From Apostichopus californicus (lineage: Eukaryota; Echinodermata; Holothuroidea; Aspidochirotida; Stichopodidae), in NCBI GenBank assembly GCA_020650975.1, contig JAIPMN010000492.1, forward strand, positions 5,277-65,074: a DNA stretch of 59,798 bases, read 5' to 3'. A program made the position numbers and the translations under genes. The notes under the pieces are model-generated. The model ran no database searches. It was not told where the DNA came from and saw only the letters and a program-made list of their open reading frames with translations. Positions 31,748 through 43,700 of the stretch are shown here, in pieces. Every line of letters begins with the position of its first letter. Position 1 is the first letter of the stretch.

Positions 31748-32520
31748 CAAAGGATCATCTGTGGTGTAACTTTTGCAGCATCCTTCGATTTTTTCTGGAC
31801 AGAGGTTTACAGAATTTACATTGGAAACAGTTGGTGCTTGGATTAACTTACATAACATCATTGGTGTCTTCACAAGCAAACCAATTAGAACAGTTAACCC
31901 CATTTTATTAATGTGAGATTAGTGTGGATCTATCCCAGCAATTACAGAAATAAGTGAACAAGAAGAAGTAATGGTAGATAATGATCCAATGTGGAAGTCT
32001 ACATGTAATGTGTTATGTGTAAAAGTAATAACTTGTATACTATCAATCAGTAGAGCTCCAAGTTAGCTTTTGATGAGTTATTTCATTTCATATATTTGTG
32101 GAAAGAAATGTAATGGCCTTTTCCAGGTCATTAGAGATATGCCAAGTCTACGGTGCACTCCAAATTTGCTAAAGTGATATGGCAATTCTTTCCTCTTGGC
32201 TCATTAATGATGAATGTGGGGGTGGGGGAAGAGGGGGTGGGAAAGGGTAGAGGGGGAAAATTCCAGCAGATGGAATGGAACTTTTTTGGTGCTGTGGCTT
32301 TGCTGTTAGTAGCCATGTTGTCAAACTCTGTACTTTAGTTTAGTCTGTCATATCTGTGAATGAGTTTACATTTTTTATGTTTTATCTATCCCTCAACTTA
32401 CATAATATCATCCAGTCATATTGGGTTAGGTAGTGTGTAGTTATGGGCTTCCATTTTATTTGTGTATAATTGTAATTTACTTTGTAAAAAGATGTAAATA
32501 AATGTGAAGTTTGAATAGCA
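31748..32520 (+). terminator. KAT8 3' UTR and poly(A) signal
   Basis: The sequence runs from the TAG stop to an AATAAA hexamer at 32497-32502. GT/T-rich sequence follows (around 32545-32570), the usual layout of an animal cleavage/polyadenylation site. A G-rich run lies at 32217-32255. Confidence 0.7.
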
Positions 32521-34186
32521 GCCGTGCTTAACCTACAACATTTTTCTTTGTACTTTTTGTGGTACTTTTTTAATCACTCTCTACCAACTTGCTAGCTTAA
32601 TTGAATGATGATTGTTTAGTTTACACTTAATTGGGTAATGACAGTAGGGCAAACAGAACTAACAACTTGCTGAAGTATGTAGCAGTGAATTAAGATGATG
32701 CTGATTCCATAGATTATGCAATGGCTGGGGGATAGATCCAGGGAGACCCCTCTCTTATTTTCAAAATCAGCTACAAAAAAAATAATTTGATCATAAGGTA
32801 AACAGTTACAATTCTTTAGCATGCTTCCTAGGATGGGGACAATTACATATCTGCAATTGGGCTTCTATTGGCTTCCTAACCTCTTGGATTCACTAAGTTT
32901 AAACCTATTTGGCCCTGCCCTGTAGACCAATCCCTCTACAAATCAGTGAGTGATTTATCTTGCCCACTCTTTGGCATTTGTTACATGAATCAACATACTC
33001 TTTTTATAATTCTCAAAAGAAGAAAATAAATTGTAGTCTTCCATTATTACAGTAACTTTATCATTGCCATGCTTAGCTTGACTTAATTGCAACAGAACAT
33101 GAAGCTGTTAGTCACTTACTTAGATCATTGCATTAGCCAGATTTACATCAGCAAGTATAAGTACAGAATATTCCAAATTATTTGTGTTTTGTTTAAGTGA
33201 GCTACCTTTGACAAAGTGTTAGTAAAATAAGTTACGACCCCACCCCACCCCCTCTCCCCTCCCCAATTGAAGACTATCAAAATAGTCTATCATCGTCTAC
33301 GTGTCTCGCAGAAATTGCTTGGTATACTTTCACCCAAAGGTTCTGCAAATCTGTTGTTTGTTGTTGCTTGGGGAAATCACCAACATTCCAAGGGTAAGCC
33401 ATATATGTGACATGAATCAGTTCGAAGTTCATGGGGGAAATACAGAGTACTTGACGTGAACCATCAACAGTAAATTCTTACCCAAGGTCAGTAATACATC
33501 TGAAGACTGAATGCCCTTGTTTATTAACTACGTCTGTTAGGGTTACAAATTGTTACTGGTAAATGTCAATATCAGGAAGCAGCTGCCACCTGGTATGATG
33601 ATCGGGCTCTATAACTTAGACTAGAGCCTAGGGCTAGGCCTAAGTTAGGCTACTGTACGCCTAACTGAATATGAAATACATGATACACCGTACATGCTAC
33701 TTGGTATTCAGGCCTGGTTTTATGTTGTAGTAGGGTGGTATGATAACTTGGCGATAGTTAAGATGACAAATGTACTTATTAAAGAAGAATGGTTACAGTG
33801 TTCATATTTTACAGTTAGGCCTGTAGACATTAGTAAGGTACCATACTCATTACTTGTGTCCATCATCTAGTTCATGATTGCATCAATAAGTTTATCAGGC
33901 TCCACCAATTTACTAAAAGATCTGCTCCAATTATAGCTAGGAAAGTTTAGTGATTATGTAATCTACCTGCCACTGTCGTTAATCGACCTCATGCTCCACA
34001 ATTAGCCTGCATAGCTTAACACCATTAGGCTCTCTGTGTAAACACTGTGTGGAACTATGTTCATGTCTACAGTAGTTAAACCAATCAGTTTCTATGGTTC
34101 TATCATATGACTGGTAATGCATGTTATTACTCTACAATTCAGGTTCATGTTCTCCATTCTCATTTCTCAGAAGTGTATAGGACAAC
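32521..34186. other. Intergenic spacer between KAT8 and the sulfotransferase gene
   Basis: AT-rich DNA with a C-rich run at 33237-33265 and a short CTAG/GGCC-rich patch (33600-33665). It should include the promoter of the next gene, but no clear TATA box or initiator can be fixed. No gene seen. Confidence 0.5.
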
Positions 34187-35626
34187 ATGGCAGCTGAAGG
34201 AGAAACAAAACGAATATTCCTCTGGGTTGTACCAAGATCATGCAGCACAGCAATGACTAAGTGTATGACATTTGTGGATAATGCTGTAGTCTGGATGGAG
34301 CCCTACATGGCATGCCATTTCAATGAAACAGCATATAACCCAGACTGTAGGAAAGGCGATGAATTAGCAGAGAAGATGAGAACAGAGTTACGAAAGGCAG
34401 AAGAAGAAGAATCTATGAAACTTGTCAGAGCAGAAATGGCTAAGAAGATTGCCAAATCAGTTAACCTTATAGACCAGAAATCAATAAGGTTGGTATTATT
34501 GTCTTCCAAAATTATGACATCTTGAAAGTTTGGCGGATGAAAACATTCAGATATATTCAAGCTTGCGTGTTATTTATATTTTATTAACAAGGTTATGATA
34601 GTTGAGAAGAGTTTGGGAGAGGAGGCAGGAGCTAGGGAGTGGATGATCGAGGATCCTGAAGTTGTCATCATTTGTCACAGGGCTTCAACTAAATGAAATA
34701 ACAAATGAAAATGTGAAAATTACCTGACAAAATGTTTTATCAGGTTCACTTGTTAAAACAAATAGGCGTGTAACATATATATGTCAAACATTTATCTTTG
34801 TGTTAAAATATGACAAGAAAGGCATTTGTTCTGTCCAACATTGAAACTTAATTGTACCAGCTACGGTATGTCCCTCCAGGAAATTTCAAATAAGATTTAC
34901 ACAGATTTTAGTATCTGTTTTGACTGGTAATTGATTTCATTCTTTTTTCATATTTCTAACCAATGAAGCTACTCTTACGTGAAAGAAAGACTAGAAAAAC
35001 CAGAACCTGGCAAGAATTTCATCTTCATCAAAGATCAATCCATGGCCATTGATGAACACCTTGAATACTTGCCACAAGTTCCTGCCTCTCGCCAGACCTT
35101 TATTATCCGTCACCCACACGAGGTCTATGTCAGTTGGAAGCTAGCCACTGCCAAGAGGTTTTTCATAGATTCTAAACAGTGGGAGGCATCCCATCTTGGG
35201 AATATTTTGCCTTTCATCCCAGTCAGTGATGTCTTTAAGATTCACCACAAACTTTGGAAACATTTTCTGAACGCTGAGGACGAACCTGTCATACTTGATG
35301 CGCATGATCTGATGAGCCACCCAAGTATCATCTTGCCAAAATATTTTGAGAAGATAGGTATACCTTTTAAGAAGTCTTATTTAAACTGGGATGGTAACAT
35401 GGAGGTCATATTGGACAAGTGGAAGGGGTCAGGTGATATTGTGCTATTAGAAGCGATGATGAAGTCAGGTTTTACATCAAAGGCTGCAAAATCTACTAGA
35501 TTTGACCCTCCTTCTTATCCAAGGGGTACCTCCAACCCAGAGCTTCCAGTTACATCAGAACTGAAGGAATACATTGAAAATTCAATGCCCTTTTATGAAG
35601 AAATGTATGCGCACAGACTGTGTTAA
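34187..35626 (+). CDS. P-loop sulfotransferase-like protein (2 exons, complete)
   Basis: Exons 34187-34488 and 34969-35626 (TAA) join in phase 2 to give 319 residues. Near the N-terminus, RIFLWVVPRSCSTAM (residues 9-23) has the Arg-Ser-x-Ser-Thr form of the 5'-phosphosulfate-binding loop of PAPS-dependent sulfotransferases. R148 and S156 in FIIRHPHEVYVSW fit the 3'-phosphate-binding motif. There is no signal peptide or membrane segment, so a soluble protein is expected. It resembles the loosely annotated sulfotransferase-like family of invertebrates, plants and fungi rather than classical SULT1/2 enzymes. The substrate is unknown. The start ATG has good context (AACATGG). No frameshift or missing motif seen. 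Confidence 0.85.
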
Positions 35627-37719
35627 ATGTTGGTAGGACAAGAGAATGTTTCATCGTTAGAGAATTGAATGGATTGGTAAATGATCTTGCAAAACAGGAT
35701 TGGAAATCTCATTTTGCTGAAAGTCGCAAATGAAAGCAAATTAACGCATAATAGTTCTAAATTTACGAAATATTTAGCCCAAACTCCCTGGGCTGCTGGA
35801 GAAAAAAGAATTACTCACTTTAGGAGTCTTCCATGTTTTCTTGGCATATGTTTCCAGACAATCTCTCCTTTGAATGTTTTATTTTCTGCTTTTTTTTTCT
35901 TTGAATCTAAATACCTATGAGAAGTTCTGTTAAGAGTCCTACACAAAGAATAATGTATTTATAGCAAAGGGTCTACATGATAGCCAATATGTCAAAACTT
36001 ATAGCAACCGTGATTGCACACAGAACATTCATAGGTTGACTATTTCACGATAGACAAACTCTTCAGATGTAATCTTCAAAATTAAATAAGTTTGTTATAG
36101 TCCACACTTCATCAAAAGAAGTTTATCTTGGTCTTTTGATAAGTAATTCATGATTTTTTTCAAAATTTAAGCTTTTGAAAGAAAGCAAGATACTATGACT
36201 GACTATGAAATGGTTAAACATACTTGCAGCAATACTTCAAAAGTATTTCTTTCTACCCGTTGATCAATTTCCTTGCAATTCAGAATAAGTCAAGTCAGGC
36301 CATTATATAATTTATGCAGATTGAGAGTACAAAAACATAAGGTAATTGGTTTGATTTTTAACCCTATTAGTGTGAATCAAAACATTTTGAACGCTTTTAT
36401 TTTGTATCGAAACTTTGTTCCCGTAGTTGAACGCCTGTATTTACATTAAGTTTGTTAACTGAGAACAGTGAATTAATCTACTACGTACGGTTAAGTCCCT
36501 GTTGTTATTGAAGGGAGTTTTCAAGGTTTGGACTAATTTACTTTGTAAACTCATCATCCAACTACTACCCTTTTCTGATTGACAAGTTGTCGCTGGGCAG
36601 GAAGGAAACCCCTTGGTGGATGGAATGGTTACCCGGGTTCATTTGATAGTTCCCTCTGTATTCTGAGTCAAGCATCCTGTCCGTTAATTGTTGCTTCAGT
36701 TGGCAGATGCCGTAGCCAACATCAGCCAAGTAAGATCATCTGCTACGCTACATTTCAACCAAGTCAACGGTTACGACCAAACCTGCACGTGTTCTGCGGT
36801 TAAGGGGCTCGTCCAGCAGTTACTAAGTGTTTTGAGGTTTTCACGTTTCCCGGTGTATTCAGATTTATAAACAAAGGATTTCATGGAAGGATGTATAAAG
36901 TTTGCTGGGACTCTTGTAGGAATATTTTCGACAGAGAGCAGTGACAGAAAAAGTCTCTCAACTTGAGATGGTATGATACAGCAACCTGAAGATTCACATG
37001 GTAAGTCTGTCAATAGAGAATTGTGGATAGTAAAAGATCAGTTTTGTTTCACTGCATTGGCCAAGATTTGTCATGTTAATTGCACTTTAAAGTAATCGTT
37101 CAAAGGAAAGTTCAAACTTAATGGTTCTTCAATGTGATTTTTAGTGTAAATACCAACCAAAGAGTCAACTCAATGGCAAAGAGAAGCTGTGCTGGGAGGG
37201 GGACAGACGGGGGCATAATATAATATTTCGACTGCAGTCAATTCAAGAGGTTTATCAGGCTGTTGGGATTTTAGTAAATTTGGGTTCTACCACTGCTGAC
37301 ATATCACTAATTATGGTTACAATTGCATGTTCAGCTCATCCACTTTTTGTGTGTAGTTAAAGTTTGGAAATAACCATCTATCTAGAAATTGGTTGATTAA
37401 TTCATGGATTGATTGTTTAATTTATTTTGGGAGGGGTGGGAGAGGGGAGTGGGATAGGGGCATTGGGGAGTAATGAAATGTACTACAAAAGTTTGGTTGT
37501 TTTATGCAGTATGAATATTTATTAACAAGTGTTTGGACATTTTAACTTTAAAATTAAAGACCTTTCTTTTAATTTTCTTAGGATTTCTTGTAAGTCTTCT
37601 GCAGCATAAATTTATTCCAAAAACATTGTAGGAAGCTTTCATCAAAATTTTTTTTTTCCGTAAACATGTGTGTTTGTTTACGATCGGTTTTTCAGGTGTT
37701 TATTAGATCCTGAGCTGCG
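35627..37719. other. Spacer and putative 5' region of the RhoGAP gene
   Basis: The first part should hold the 3' UTR of the sulfotransferase gene; no strong AATAAA was found close to its stop. About 36570-37000 is richer in CG and includes CACGTG (36786-36791). It ends in a donor-like ATG-GTAAGT (about 36999), followed by a TTTTTCAG acceptor at about 37695. A 5' non-coding exon of the RhoGAP gene joined across these sites is plausible but unproven. Confidence 0.4.
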
Positions 37720-40700
37720 ATGGAGGTTATACCATTCACCCGTGGGGATGTTCTTGTTAACGGTTGGCTGGTCACCAGAGGACCAAGTCGTCTTCCCTTT
37801 CGCCAGTGGAGGCCTTACTGGTGCGTACTCGCCGGGGATCAGATATATTATTTTCGTCTGGCTGGATCCATTCCTTTGAAGGGGTGTAAAGTTTTATCTC
37901 GTACAAGTCATGACCCCGAAGAGCCTCTCGGATTTGTTTTAGAGCTTCGCCCCGGTGAGTAAATTTGAATGTTTAAGTCAGGACTGTGATGGGACAGCTT
38001 AGTGTTCAGGAATTAACTCGTTACTGCTTTGTTCATCAGGCACAGAGCTGACTCAGTTGGCTTTTTGTTAGTCATTTTGAGAAATGAAATCTTTTAACAT
38101 ACGTCGTATTGGTTGGACCTTTGGTGGTACATTGGGCTAGGGCTACAGTAGAAAAGTTCACCTAGTCAATTCCACATGTTTGTCTCTGTCTGATGGTCGG
38201 GTCTTTCAAAACCTGAACAACTTGCAGCAACCATACCCCTTAAGAATGTAAACATTTGGTATGCCTTTTTATTCTTTTGACATTTTCTTCATCTCTTACA
38301 ATTTCATCATCTTTGGTTTTGTTTGGCCTCCTTGGAGAAGTCACAATATTTACTTGTAATGTACAGGGTCACCCTCTCTCCCCTGACTGACAACATCCAC
38401 AGCCGTGGCATGTAAAATGTTCTTCAGCAGTGCCCTAGAAATTCTGTATGAATTACCCAGTAGTACTAATACTAATACAGTACCATACTCCGTACATACC
38501 TGCACACTGTTTGATATATCAATGCTATAGCAAGGAACCCACTGAAGTTTTAATTGGTTGACCCAGTGTTTTAATTTCCACGACAATTTAAAAGTGCTTA
38601 GAGTGGTGTATCACTACTCACTACAGACATCCTGTGCTGAGGAAGAAATTAATTAATTTCATTGGTTTGTATGATACACCATTAAGTTGTTAAACCACGT
38701 TTCTGTTCAAGGAAGAAAAAAAAAACTGAGTTGACACATTTCGGGGGGTACAGTGGTGAGGTTTGACTTAGAATTTCAAAATCTGTGGGTTCACACCCAA
38801 AATTCTGTTAAATAAACAGTGGGAAACAAAGTAATAACTTCAAAAACAGGAAATCTATGGTGAAGTATTGAAGCAGCGAGTGTTTAAGAATTTCATAGCA
38901 CCGTGGGAGATTTTTTGTTTACAAAATTTTAAATTGCGAAAGATTTCAGATGTGTTTTAATATCCTCTTCCGGGCTACAAGGTCAGCTGGGGTTACTGTA
39001 CATTTCATCTTTTGTTTTCCCTTTCCATTATATGATGGTCTATAGGAACTTGGAAGTAGCTTTTGTCCTCAAAATTTATTCCCAACCCACCAACCCTACC
39101 CCCCCCCCCCATATCAACTGGGTACAGTAATTCAGTTTGGTACATTCAGTCTAGTAGTTCATTTAGTGATAATATGTATCAGTAGCATTGGCAAAGGGGG
39201 AAAGAGATTTACAGACAAAAATTGGGGGTAGGGTGTTGGTGGTGGTGATTGGGGGGGGGGGGAGGTGGAGTGGGACAGGATTAGTAGATTGGAAATTTGG
39301 AGAACCATGTATTATCTAAAGCACCTGACACCTTACTTGAAGCTCTGAAGTAGAATAATGTGACAATTTGGAATAAATTATTGCTCTGATCCGACCTTTT
39401 CAAACATAAATAAATATTGATTCTATATTTATCAGCGTAGAGGAAATGCCAGGATGTAGTTTGTTTATATATTCCCTAATGATTTTGTTTTTTTAATCAT
39501 TAAAGTTAAATCAATATTACTATTTAAAGTACACTGCTCAGGAACTCTGATTAATTTACATTAGTTCCTGCCCCATATACAACATGACAATGTCTTGATA
39601 TGAATGAACATAACAATGCTTGGCAGAGATGGAGGGGCTGCGAGGGGGGGGGGGGGTTGGCAGCAGTTTTTCTGTGAAGTTTAATGGTTATTTGCAGTCA
39701 AAGTCTGAAAATGTTGTAAACATGAAAACTCTAGAAGTATATCTTTTTTTAACATAATACTTAGTATGTAGATCCAGCTTGGTGAGTGCAAGAGTCATAT
39801 TTGAAATTGCTACAGGTCAATGGTCACATGAGGTAAATAAGTGAGTCTGAAAACCTTTTGTACATGTATGATAACTCCAAAATTAAAGTTACAGATCCTC
39901 TGTGAATTATCCAATGCTATGATTTTCTTTTGGTGAACATAGTTTGGTCAAATTAAGTTCAGGATAGTTTTGTTAAGGGACTGTAAAAGGTCTTCAACAA
40001 AATATACATTAATCCAGGAATGAAATCTGCATCAAAGAGATGATAGTCTTGTTTTGATGAGTCTCTCTGGCTCTTATCAGTTTTCACCCTCAGAGCTTCA
40101 AGCTTTTGGTCAACAGGTTATCTCAAATGGTGCAAAAATTGGCTCAAAGGATCAACAGGTTATGTCAATTTGGTCTTAAAATTGGCCATTTTCTCTGTGA
40201 TTTATACCAGATGACTTTTGCTTTGGCAGTAGGTTGTGAAAATATCTCACAGTGTATAATCAATGTCATGTAGAGTTCTCATTCATTAATAACAATTATT
40301 ATTTGCTCAGCTCAAAATTGGTAAAAGAAAAATGTCCTTTCATTCATACATCTATGTGTCTATATTTCACATTGGAAGTCTGTTCTTTCTGGATATTAGA
40401 ACATTTTGGAACAATTCTGTACTGTAAAATCCTTACCAGTGAATGAAATGGTTGATGACCACAAGGGAGTGCTACAAAACAGAGCTGGATATCTGTGATG
40501 TTTTCTGGTCCTCACTTTATGTTCTCAATTAATTCTTGGACAAATTTAACTCACTTGCTCCACAAGCCTACATTAGTCAGATAGTTATTTGGAATTTTGA
40601 GCAAATTGTATGGCAAGGAAACACAAAGCCACCTGACTAAATTTCTGGCTAGAGTATTCATTCCTGTACATCAAGGATATACTCATTCCAGTATTAAAGC

Positions 40701-43700
40701 CCTCAATAGAATCAGTACCGAAATGAATATGTCACGATCGTGTTGTTCATTCGAGGATGTTCGTTTCCGATGAAATGCATTTATAGTATGCGATGACACC
40801 TATTTGGGATTATATCGGATGCAGTCACCCTTTTTCGGATACGAGGAAAATCCCCGAAGATTTCAGGGGTGACTCTGATCGTAATGACATGATGACAACT
40901 GTTTGACAAGGTTCATGGTCTGTACAGTGATGACATGTATAAAGTAACTTGTCATCACATTATATTGATAATATGAAGCTATACGTGTTGCTTGATACTT
41001 CTTAGCACAGGCAGGGATCCACCCATACCAAAACTGCACCTGGATCTACTTCTACTTGAATAAATTGATTTTCTAATTGCAATTCAATCCATTCCAATTA
41101 TTGCCCATTTCTGGGTGGGGGTGGTGGGGGGGGGTGGGATGGGGTTGTTGTGGAGGGGATATCCAAGCAGTAAGGTTGAGGTGGAAAGATCTGAGGACAA
41201 AGCTGATAAGTTTGACATCAGCAGGAGTTGTAACTTTGAACAAGATGTATTTATTGTTCAGTAACTTTCTTGCATGCTGGCATTTTCAATAATTCACTCG
41301 ATAAAACTTTGTTTACCTCGTTGCTGTTTCCATTACGTCAAGCATCTCTCGTAATGTTGACCTGAGCTGCTCATGCTATGCAAACTGAGACTATGTGAGT
41401 CTCGCTATGTTTTGTGTCAAAGCATTATAAGGTCCAATGCATTGTTAAATGTCAGTTCTGTTTAGATGGCTGTTACCAAGGTCAATAAGAAAGGGGTGGG
41501 TGGGGGGGGGGGAACATTGGCTCTAACGGCCTCTTAATTCCAGCCGTGACATTCAGGCTCTCTTCTAATCTGGATATTTGACATGGATCTTTCTGTTGGT
41601 ATTTTTCAGTGAAACAAAAATCCTCACACCATGATTCGAATGAAGACAGCCAAAGACATGGGAAGCCTTATCCACTGTGTTCCCCTAAGCAGGCAGAACT
41701 GGACTTGTGGGAGAGAGAAGTACGCAAAGTGAGAGGTGGTAAGTACAGCCGAGAAGGAGAGGAGGGGGGGGGGGTGATGATATCCAAGAAGGAGAGGAGC
41801 TAGGTAGAGATGATGTTGCTCATAAAACCAGCTGATTATGTTCGTAAGAACTCTCTCCTGCCATGTTATAATCTCCTGCTGCCTTAAAATAGTTTAAACA
41901 TGATTTTAAATCTTCGGAAAATACAGCTGCGGTTTTGAGTACTTCACAGAAGTGACAGACACCTTATTGATGGAAATTTACCTCAAATGGAATGCAAAAC
42001 CTTACGTAAACCTTCCTTGAGTATGAAAAGTGCTGTATTGACATATATCAGTCAGTCTAGGTTAGAAGCAGTCGTTTGTGTTTGGTCAAGAACTTGATCA
42101 AATCAATTTATAACTCCAAGCAAGATTGTAATATATATCAAATTAAAGACAAAATCTAATATTTTTTCTGCCAATTGAAATATACCATGTGAAGGTTGAT
42201 AAGGGAGTAAATGGATCCATTCTCTAAATTTTGTCACTCAGAAGCCTTTTCATATCAGCATTTAAAACACTTGTAACTTACATGCAAATTCAAAATGTTT
42301 CTACTTCATTATTTGAGACCAAAGCTTGACCAACCAATCAAATGATCTACATTATTATGGGTGTTCATATTGAAGCATCCCATAAAATAAGGTAAAATGT
42401 ACTTTATTTTAGAATATATTATTGCTCAATACCACCTCCTCCCCTCCCCATCCCACCCTCTGGCACAAACACACAAATTAAGAAGAAAACAAGAGAGCGA
42501 AAAAAGTTCATGGCTTTACTCTAGAATTGAGGTGAAAACCTTTTCCCAGTTCTTTTGCTCTTTGGATGCGTACACATTGAATGATAACAGTGCAGATTGT
42601 TGACTGTTTGGGTTTATTGTCCGATGCCAAAATATTTGAACTCCTTCTTTATGCAATTTCCTTCTGATGGAAGCATGTGTCGAGTTGGGGGTGGATGTCT
42701 TCAATTAGACAGATATGTGAATGCACTTCAATGACACCTAACTCTATACCCGATTCCCACCTGGTCAACAACAGGTGACATCTTCAATTTGGTTACGTGG
42801 GATTTGTTTACTTGGTCAGAGAACTAGTACAAGGCTAGAAGTTTCAGTACAAGTACTAAATCTTGAGCCAGTATCGACTAGAAGGGCATCACGGTCGAAC
42901 AGTTAAGGCAATGGACTTGCAAGGATTGCAGGTTTGAGTCCTGGCCAGATCCTTAGGCATGGCGCTTTATCTCCATTGCCTCTGTTTACCCAGGTTTATA
43001 AATGGCGACCTGCGGGGTAACTTGTAAATGTAGTTGCATGCACAGGTTTTGTGGCTGCAGCCCGATCGTAGGTCCCCCAGGGGACATGTTGATTGGGCTC
43101 ACTGTAGTGCCCATGGGAGCGACAGTGTGAATTGTGCATACTTGGGTGTGGGTGTGACAAGTTACCAGTGACCAGGGTTTAAATGTTGTAACAGTCATGT
43201 GAGAAGGTCTTGCCACGATACAAGAGTGTAAACCTTGAAACTTTACCTTCACTAGATTCAAAATGTCCCAAATATGAGGAGCACAAACCCATGCAGGCAG
43301 TTGTGAGTGTGTTTGTTTACTCCAATTTGTTCACAATTAACTTATGATGTTATTAAAATTTTACTGGGAATTTCTCAAAATATGTCTGCAGTTATTCAAA
43401 CTGAGAAACATTTTGGGATGTTCTCACCTAATGTATATCTTTCCGGAAGCAATTAATGATTCTATTTTATTGCGGTAGTTTTGGCATGTAGACTCATTTT
43501 ATCATGTCAGTGTTAATCACTTTCAAAATTCCAAAGCAGAAAGTCTTAACCTTTTTGTCTTTGTTGCTGCTTTAATATAAAACTTGGCTATTGTTAACTA
43601 ATGAAATGTATATCGATTTCTCGTTAGTATCGTATTTAGTATCGAACCAATATCAAAACTTTCACACTGTCTGTGCAAAAAGTTCCTTACAATGCTGGTA

